Part shown: in pieces, positions 14,893 through 20,351 of the stretch | How positions within the stretch are numbered: the first letter of the stretch is position 1 | How the letters are laid out: each line of letters begins with the position of its first letter | From: Prevotella sp. UBA6429 | Lineage (GTDB): Bacteria > Bacteroidota > Bacteroidia > Bacteroidales > Bacteroidaceae | Direction of reading: 5' to 3' | NCBI GenBank assembly: GCA_002437285.1 | Contig: DJOV01000120.1 | Location: 268-20,618, forward strand | DNA: 20,351 bases | Notes under the pieces: model-generated | The model's database searches: none | The model's input: only the letters and a program-made list of their open reading frames with translations | Told to the model about the DNA's origin: nothing | Made by a program: the position numbers and the translations under genes

Positions 14893-17052
14893 TTATTTCA
14901 AGATCTTCTTTCCGTTCACGATATACAGTCCCTTTCCGAGGGCGTTGAGATGGTTGCCCAAGCACACGCCGCTGATGGAGAACACGCGGTTGTCGGCCTT
15001 GCGACGGTTGTCGGCCGTCATGCTGATGCCCATGCCGGTCTTGTGGTCATAGACCACTGTCACCTCGTCGAGAAACAGGCGCCCTGTGCAGCAGAACGTG
15101 AGTTGGCCGGCCTCTGTGGAGGGTGTGAAGTCGACCGTGTAGTCATTCCATTGGTCCTCAGCCATCTCAGCGGTGAGGATGGTGTCCCCTTCATACGCGA
15201 CCGTGAGTATCCTTCCGTTCTTGTCGCCCGTCCAGGGAGCCGCCTTGAACGTAAGGGTCATGGTGCCAGGCGTGCGGAACGCCGGCGAGGTGGCTACGGC
15301 CCCCACGGTGGTGCTGCCAAAGCGCGCACACTTGTAGCCTCCATAGCCCCGTGTCGTCGATGTCCATCCGTCGTTGTCGGTGCGCAACATGCCGTTGGCG
15401 CCCTTGTTGAAGATGCTGTCGTTGCCGCCTTTCGACTTGCACTGGTCAAAAGTCTCGCGCAACACCTCTGTGCCCTCGGCCAGCTCCGACTTGCGCAAGC
15501 CGCGAAACCTGAAGCCCATCGTGTGGTCTCCGTTCTGCGTGATGTCCAGCACCGCCTTGCCCATCTTGAAGCCCGCGTCATAGTTGTAATTGAAGAGGCC
15601 GGCCGCGGGGAGTGACGTGTCCGTCAGGCTGTCGTTCACCACCACGCCATCCTTGATGTAGGGATAGGCGTCATACTTGTAGTTGCGCTTGTCGCCCGCC
15701 TCCACGTTCGCTTGGTTGTCGGCGCTGATCACGCTCATGCGCTGGTGGTTGGTGTTGTCGTTCACCCCGTTGGCGACCCATGCGTCCTTGTCGTAGTCGA
15801 CATGGGTGATGATGAGCCCACTGCCAGGCAGAGCGGCATCCCATCCGCCCTGCTGTCGGTTGTCGATGAAGTAGAACTCGTTGTGGTTCCTGTCGTTGTA
15901 GATGAGGTAACAGTCGCCTTGCAGGTGTGTGGGTTCCATGTCGGCCACCACGGTGTCGGCCTTCAGTTCCTTCGGCGCTATCCATCCGGCTGCCCACTTC
16001 TCGTAGCCCGTGTAGCAGGCCGGCGTGTATCCGTCGCCGTTGTAGCCGCCATAGTCCATGAGGTCCCATGCGCCCATGCCGTATCCGCCCGAGTAGTCGG
16101 TGTCGTAGAGGTCGGTGAAGCCCAGGCAATGTGAAAACTCGTGGCAGATGGTGCCGAGGCCGTCGGGCTCGTTCTCGGGATTGAGCTCGCAGCTGCACGC
16201 ATAGGTGTCGACGGTCACGTCGCCTACGGGCAGCTCCTTGCGATAGTCCGACTGCGAGAGGTAGAACATGTGCGGCCAGATGTCCTCGGCGTTGTCGGTG
16301 GCGTTCTCGCCGTAGCCGGCATAGAGCACAAAGACCTGGTCGACATATCCGTCGCCGTTCCAGTCGTACTGTGAGAAGTCGTACTCGTCTTTCACCTGGC
16401 TGCAGGCCCATGCCACGAGCTCTCCCACGCGTGCGTCGCTCCCCATGCTGTTGCGGCCGTAGTAGCTGTGCTCCTGGGGAGCCATGAGCACGCGGCTCAC
16501 GTCGAATGTGAGGTCAAACTGTCCGTCCGACTGCTCGAGGAAGTAGTCGTGCACCGACCCGTGAAACTTGCCCTGGCTGAATCCCTCCTTGTTGGCCACA
16601 TCGTTGTAGAACGCCCTGTCGTGTCCTTCGGCAAACTGCCGGTCGGGAAACTCCACGAGCAGGATGAGTCCCCGTTTCTTTCCATAGATGCCAGAGGTGA
16701 GGCCCGGGCCCACATATCCGAACTGCGGTGTGCGCCTCATGCCGTTGGCGGCATGTGCGTCGGCGTGCTTCAGCAGGCTCCTTCGGCGGTCGTCGAGCTT
16801 GGCACGCTTTTGCCTTGCGGCCGCGCGCAGCTGTTCCCTGTCGGCGATGGCAAATGTGCCGTCGGCGCCTGCGCTGTAGCAGGTGCCGTCAGCAGCTTGG
16901 TAATAGTGCATGAACTCGTCTCCGCGCAGCTCGGCACGCACCTCCGTGCCATCGGCGAGACGGATGGTTCTCTTGACGCCCTTGCGTGCAGGCATGGCCA
17001 GGCCGATCATCGCCGTAGCGGCAAGAGCAAGAGTGATAAGTGTCTTTTTCAT
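14893..17052 (-). CDS. Secreted M6-family metalloprotease with C-terminal sorting-like tail
   Basis: Exported zinc protease of 719 residues. Residues 1-20 form a signal peptide (MKKTLITLALAATAMIGLAM). About 25-105 resemble the propeptide of M6 (immune inhibitor A-like) proteases, with GDEFMHYYQAADG. The catalytic domain (about 125-420) has the zinc motif HEFSHCLGFTDLYD (304-317) with His304, Glu305 and His308, and Met332 in GAWDLMDYG as the likely Met-turn. DWNGDGYVDQV (230-240) looks like a calcium loop. About 570-690 look like a beta-sandwich accessory domain. The last 30 residues (VFSISG to GLYIVNGKKILK) resemble tails of Bacteroidota surface proteins exported by type IX secretion; this is inference. 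No standard promoter lies in the 132 bases upstream. Substrate unknown; protease identity is strong. Confidence 0.92.
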   Translation of the reverse strand: MKKTLITLALAATAMIGLAMPARKGVKRTIRLADGTEVRAELRGDEFMHYYQAADGTCYSAGADGTFAIADREQLRAAARQKRAKLDDRRRSLLKHADAHAANGMRRTPQFGYVGPGLTSGIYGKKRGLILLVEFPDRQFAEGHDRAFYNDVANKEGFSQGKFHGSVHDYFLEQSDGQFDLTFDVSRVLMAPQEHSYYGRNSMGSDARVGELVAWACSQVKDEYDFSQYDWNGDGYVDQVFVLYAGYGENATDNAEDIWPHMFYLSQSDYRKELPVGDVTVDTYACSCELNPENEPDGLGTICHEFSHCLGFTDLYDTDYSGGYGMGAWDLMDYGGYNGDGYTPACYTGYEKWAAGWIAPKELKADTVVADMEPTHLQGDCYLIYNDRNHNEFYFIDNRQQGGWDAALPGSGLIITHVDYDKDAWVANGVNDNTNHQRMSVISADNQANVEAGDKRNYKYDAYPYIKDGVVVNDSLTDTSLPAAGLFNYNYDAGFKMGKAVLDITQNGDHTMGFRFRGLRKSELAEGTEVLRETFDQCKSKGGNDSIFNKGANGMLRTDNDGWTSTTRGYGGYKCARFGSTTVGAVATSPAFRTPGTMTLTFKAAPWTGDKNGRILTVAYEGDTILTAEMAEDQWNDYTVDFTPSTEAGQLTFCCTGRLFLDEVTVVYDHKTGMGISMTADNRRKADNRVFSISGVCLGNHLNALGKGLYIVNGKKILK

Positions 17053-17073
17053 TGCTTTTGAATCTTTCGTTTC

Positions 17074-17108
17074 AAAAAAAAGGTTACGGCCAACCTTGTG
17101 ACCGTAAC
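17074..17108 (-). terminator. Intrinsic terminator of the GEVED-protein gene
   Basis: Read on the minus strand, GTTACGG (17102-17108) pairs with CCGTAAC (17083-17089), and a long T run follows (17074-17081). The hairpin ends about 20 bases before the start of the metalloprotease gene at 17052. Confidence 0.8.
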
Positions 17109-17184
17109 GCTCTTTTCAGTCTTTTGTGGTGGGCGTTTGATGGCACCCACCCTTAGGAATAATCAGCTTGAGGCTGCCGTGCGC

Positions 17185-19961
17185 TTAGAGGGCCGGCACC
17201 TTCACGCTGTACTTGCTGCCGTCGGCATACTTCACGGTGACGATGTAAACCGCGTGCCTGGGAGCACTGAAGGCGATGGCGCAACGGTTGGCGCCGGCAG
17301 CCTGGCTGGCGATGGCGGCACCCGAGACAGAGGTCACGCTGACGTTGGCTATACGCTTGTCGGCCTCGACACTCACGCCGCTGGCGCTAAACTTGATGGA
17401 GGCTCCGTTGGCCACCTCCTTGTTGATGATGCCAGTGGCCTCGCCGTTCTGCAGGTAGACGGGGATGACGACCGTCTTGAGCAGTTCGTCGTTGGTCTTC
17501 ACCTCGATGTAAGCCTCGTAGAGACCGCTCTCGAGCTTCGATCCGTCGAGTCTCACGTTGACCGTTGCGGGGTTGCCCTGCTCGGCGATGACGTTGGTCT
17601 TGTCGACCGACAGCCAGTCGATGGCCGGTGTGCGCTCGCCCGTCACGTTGGCGCGGATGGTGTAGTTGCTGTTGATGCCGAGCTCGCTCATCGACCACCA
17701 GGTCTCGCCGCCCACGTTGACGCGGTCGCCATAGTTGGCAAGAGCGCTTCCGTAGTCGATGCCCATGTTGTAGTCAGTGGCTCCGAAACCGCTCAACTTC
17801 ACGCCGATCCACAGGTCCTCGTCGCCGATGGTCACCGGCTTGCTGAGCGCCACGTGGTTCCAGGCGTTGGCCTTGGTGGCAAACGAAGTCTCGTTGAGCA
17901 GGGCACCGTTGTGCTTCTGGTCTTTCTGACCGTAGACCACGATGCTTGAGTTCTTGGCGGCCGTGCCGAGATATACGTCTACGCTGCTGATGGTCATGCC
18001 CTTGAGGTTCTTCACCATGTCAGCGGGATAATAGGTGGCATAGGTGCACTCGCTGTAGTTGCCCAGTCCTATGACGTCATACTGGCCATTGTCATACTTC
18101 AGCGTGTACTGTGTCTTGCCGTCGCTGGCGGGAGCGGCCTTGCGGTCGGCTGCCGCCATGCGGCGCACCTTGATGTTGGCCTGTTCCGATTGCTTGTTGG
18201 TCGTGAGCTCGTCCGGGTTGTATTCGGCCGTCGGAGCGTTGGGCAGTACGTAGCTGAGCTTGAGGTTGGCGGTGAGAGGCTCCTTGCCGCTGTCGGCAAA
18301 GTCTATGGCCACGTTCTTCGACGCGCCCTTGTCGAGTTGCTCGTCGATGGCCGTCGTGCCGATGGTTCCTACAGCCTTGTTCTCGTTGGCCTTGAGGAGG
18401 ATGGTGTAGTCCTCGGTCTCGCCATACGAGTAGGTGCCGGTGGGCTCCACATCGCCGATATAGTAGTTGTGCGAGGCGATGATGCGCATGCGCTTCTCGC
18501 CCGGGGTGATGCTCAGGTCTGCGGGCACGCGGATGATGCCCTTCGTCGGGTCATCGGCGCTGAACGTCACGGCCTCGCTGTCTTCAAACTTGCCGTTGCT
18601 GTTCCAGTCCACCCAAGCCTTGGCCTTTGTCACCGATGCATACGCCGGACCGAATCCGAGCGTCAGCTGCAGCGAGTCGCCGGCCTGCAGCGTAGCCTTC
18701 TTGTCGGTGTAGTCGGAGTAGAGCGACGCATCGCTGCTGTTGTCGATGTCGCCAGCCTTCACGCTCGTGATATAAATAAGGTGGTCTTCGTCTTCCGATT
18801 CCGACTTGCCGTAGCTTGACGCCGTGACGGTGGCCGTCTGCATGGAGATGCTGTCTACGGCAATCTTCTCGTCGCCTGGCGTGACGTTTTTCACCGTGAT
18901 GGTGTGGTTGCCCGCCTCCGAGAGGTCGGCGCGCGCGCTGAAGGTGTAGTTGTAGTTGTCGAGCGAAGGCACCTTGGTCTTCACGGTCTCCGTGGCCACC
19001 ACCTTGCCGTCAACGATGAGCTGGAGCACCGGGTTCTCGTAGGTCTCCGACCCCTCGTTGTTGAGCTGCACGCGCACCTTCGTGTGCTTGCCGTCGGCTG
19101 TGGCTTGCGGGTCCAGGAAGCCAGACACCTTCAGGGCCTTCTTGGCGATGAAGCTGCCGTCGCCCTTGAAACAGAACACCGTGGGCAGGCACCCCATCCA
19201 TTCATATTTCTTGCTGTCCAGGTCGTAGCTGCGCACGTAGCCTTCGCCCTTCGGCTGCCCACAGGTGAACATGGCCATGTAGCAGCTCACGTCCTCCTTC
19301 ATGTCGACGGCCGTGACCTGCATGAAGCCGTGCTCCATCTTGATGGTGTCGCCCAGGTCGGTGCTGAAAGAATAAAGGTAGTTTTGGCCGGAGTATTGGT
19401 CTCCGTGAACGATGCCCGTGTTCTCGCCAAGGATGTCGAAGTCTTTGCCCCACACCTCCTTGCCGGGCAGGCCGTCTTCGCCCTCGTCCCAGAAGCCGAT
19501 GTGCACACGGATGGGCTCGTGCATGTCGCCGTTCTCGTCCACGTCGCCACGGCTGTCGCAGTTGAACCAGCTGTATTGCTCGCTGTCCCAATAGTTGAAG
19601 GTGGCAACGAAGCGCACGCCCGTGAACGTGTAGCTGTTGTCGGTGAACGACTGGAAGAAGCTTGTCGGCATGTCCTGGCGTGCCTCGTCGGCGCTGTACG
19701 TGCCCGACCAGTAGCTGTTCTCTTCCGAGTATTCTCCACCGTAGACGGTGCCGTCCGGACAGCCGAGCAGGTCTTCCACGGTGGGTGTGCTCTCAGCCTT
19801 TCTGATCTTCTGGTTGCTTTGGCCTGGCTTTGCGCCGACCAGCTTGAAGCATCCGAACTTACTTACTTTTGGAGATTGGGGGGGGTAGCAGACTTCCAGA
19901 CGGAAGCCGATACCGACATGGCAAATGCCATGCAAAGGGAGGTAAACGTAAATTTCTTCAT
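17185..19961 (-). CDS. Secreted multidomain GEVED-domain surface protein, frame broken at a C8 run
   Basis: The body (17185-19935) is one long frame, but it has no ATG or signal peptide at its beginning. An ATG at 19961 in a different frame encodes a clean signal peptide (MKKFTFTSLCMAFAMSVSAS) that stops at 19863-19865. The frames meet at a run of eight C; nine would give a continuous 925-residue protein. In that numbering, about 395-524 is a GEVED domain (WVDWNSNGKFED and YGETEDYTILL), about 621-775 resembles the adhesin/jelly-roll modules of gingipain-type proteins, about 778-838 looks like a BACON-type beta sandwich, and 855-925 (to YIVTVKYADGSKYSVKVPAL) resembles a type IX secretion sorting domain. 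The N-terminal 385 residues match nothing I know. Role unknown; probably a surface or matrix protein. Either phase-variable, decayed or a sequencing error. Confidence 0.75.
19857..19885. repeat. Simple-sequence repeats at the signal-peptide junction: G8 and (ACTT)3
   Basis: On the plus strand eight G occupy 19878-19885 (C8 in the mRNA sense) and ACTT occurs three times in tandem at 19857-19868. The C8 run codes Thr-Pro-Pro just after the signal peptide. In the mRNA sense the AAGT repeats supply TAA stops in both wrong frames. No other homopolymer of eight G or C was noticed inside a gene in this window. Confidence 0.85.
19863..19961 (-). CDS. Signal-peptide reading frame of the GEVED gene as it stands (32 residues)
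   Basis: This is what the sequence as given would translate from the natural ATG: 32 residues, with a Lys-Lys start, a hydrophobic core and a small-residue cleavage region (SVSAS), then stop. It contains no mature domain. It is listed separately so the break in the larger gene is explicit. The TTG at 19933-19935 in the body frame is an unlikely start, since it would give a leaderless protein. Confidence 0.6.
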   Translation of the reverse strand: MKKFTFTSLCMAFAMSVSASVWKSATPPNLQK

Positions 19962-19963
19962 TT

Positions 19964-20047
19964 TTACCTTGGTTGTGCTGCGGCAGTCATTATTTCTGTT
20001 TCTAAATATAGCCATACGTTAACGCGCTTTCGGCATCCTTGCCGCAT
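19964..20047 (-). CDS. Possible small upstream ORF in the GEVED leader (27 residues)
   Basis: Within the inferred long leader of the GEVED gene, an ATG at 20047 opens a 27-codon frame (MRQGCRKRVNVWLYLETEIM...) whose TAA ends two bases before the signal-peptide ATG at 19961. A second in-frame ATG at 19988-19990 gives an eight-residue version. The close spacing could allow translational coupling. The peptide resembles nothing known, and chance is a fair explanation. Confidence 0.2.
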   Translation of the reverse strand: MRQGCRKRVNVWLYLETEIMTAAAQPR

Positions 20048-20125
20048 GGGATGGAAGGTGACAACGGTGGCCTCTTGTATTAAATAAAGTGTTCGTATGT
20101 TAGTCCGTTGTGTCGTTTTGACATG

Positions 20126-20156
20126 CAAAATTACTGTTTTTATTTGAATTTGCCAA
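20126..20156 (-). promoter_or_regulatory. Promoter of the GEVED-protein gene
   Basis: On the minus strand TAATTTTG (20126-20133) fits TAnnTTTG, and a TTG at 20154-20156 lies 20 bp upstream, the same elements and spacing as at 868-898. Transcription would start near 20119, giving an unusually long leader of about 157 nt before the ATG at 19961. Confidence 0.6.
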
Positions 20157-20157
20157 T

Positions 20158-20188
20158 CAAATGGCTGAAGAATTTACTTCAGCATTTG
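20158..20188. promoter_or_regulatory. Long inverted repeat just upstream of the GEVED promoter
   Basis: CAAATG, one unpaired G, and CTGAAG (20158-20170) pair with CTTCAG and CATTTG (20177-20188) across a six-base loop: 12 pairs with a single bulge. It abuts the -33 element and contains the stop codon of the small ORF at 20174-20278. There is no T run on either side, so an operator or an mRNA 3'-end structure is more likely than an intrinsic terminator. Confidence 0.45.
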
Positions 20189-20278
20189 TGAAACGGCGCT
20201 TTTGGTGTCTTCAGCGGAGGGGAGTAGCTTCCTGTCTTCCACATCTGCGACAAGTGCACCTGTTGTTCTTGTTGTCAT
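20174..20278 (-). CDS. Small hypothetical ORF (34 residues), possibly the end of a gene entering from the right edge
   Basis: From the ATG at 20278 the frame encodes MTTRTTGALVADVEDRKLLP followed by 14 more residues and stops at 20174. The composition is protein-like (acidic and basic residues alternating with Leu and Val), and the frame has no stop upstream to 20351, so it could be the 3' end of a longer gene, although the upstream codons look less protein-like. I recognise no family. No TAnnTTTG promoter is visible between 20279 and the edge. The stop codon lies in the loop and arm of the hairpin at 20158-20188. Confidence 0.3.
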   Translation of the reverse strand: MTTRTTGALVADVEDRKLLPSAEDTKSAVSQMLK

Positions 20279-20351
20279 GATTTTTGGTCGAAAAGTTTGT
20301 CGCGGACGGCTGATGAAATAGAACGCGAAAATGGCGTTTTTTGTCGGTCGC

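Larger units (their letters stand above)
19962..20351. other. Right-end intergenic region and leader
   Basis: These 390 bases hold no large gene. From the right they contain the small ORF, the 12-pair inverted repeat, the promoter of the GEVED gene and its leader of about 157 nt with a possible upstream ORF. No tRNA, transposon end or CRISPR repeat is visible. Confidence 0.5.

Noticed and set aside
14683..15615. Plus-strand frame of 310 codons opposite the end of the M6 protease
   Set aside because: It runs through the protease terminator hairpin and the protease C-terminus; no domain is visible.
18904..20022. Plus-strand frame of 372 codons opposite the GEVED gene
   Set aside because: It overlaps recognised domains on the minus strand and has a repetitive Val/Ala/His/Leu composition with no motif.
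1..20351. tRNA, rRNA, CRISPR arrays, insertion sequences, phage genes
   Set aside because: No cloverleaf, no regularly spaced repeats, no transposase motif and no terminal inverted repeat with target duplication were seen.

Overview
The window looks like a chromosomal segment of a Bacteroidota species, most likely in or near Prevotella. The sequence evidence is: an 11-subunit complex I operon with a fused NuoCD and no NuoE, NuoF or NuoG genes; promoters of the Bacteroidota type (TTG, about 20 bp, TAnnTTTG) before several genes; mostly weak Shine-Dalgarno sequences; and secreted proteins whose C-terminal tails resemble those carried by type IX secretion substrates in this phylum. The family-level assignment is an inference from these traits.

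Layout from left to right. Positions 1-815 (minus) hold most of an AEC-family membrane transporter that runs off the left edge. A 342-base divergent intergenic region follows, with a promoter for each side and a GC-rich cluster of inverted repeats between them. Positions 1158-11478 (plus) are one compact operon, nuoA-B-CD-H-I-J-K-L-M-N, closed by an intrinsic terminator. An NCS2 purine/uracil-type permease follows (11565-12878), ending in a strong bidirectional hairpin terminator. A strand-biased polypyrimidine tract separates it from a convergent XylE-like sugar:proton symporter (13152-14624, minus). Two more minus-strand genes encode exported proteins: an M6-family metalloprotease (14893-17052) and a large GEVED-domain surface protein (17185-19961). 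The last 390 bases hold the promoter and leader of the GEVED gene, a hairpin, and a small ORF that stays open to the right edge.

The nuo genes encode the membrane arm and the quinone/iron-sulfur connecting module (NuoB, NuoCD, NuoI) of a proton-pumping quinone reductase. The NADH-oxidising module is absent from the operon, so the electron donor is not defined here. The permease and sugar symporter would use the resulting ion gradient. The two secreted proteins form a separate surface or extracellular group.

The most interesting signal is at the start of the GEVED gene. A clear signal peptide beginning at 19961 is out of frame with the 900-residue body, and the break falls exactly on a run of eight C (minus strand). 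One added C, or two removed, joins the two parts; the two off-phases both stop within a few codons. This could be a slipped-strand on/off switch for a surface protein, or a homopolymer sequencing error. A second point is that NuoM has leucine where the transmembrane-helix-7 lysine of the antiporter-like subunits normally lies, while NuoL and NuoN keep theirs.
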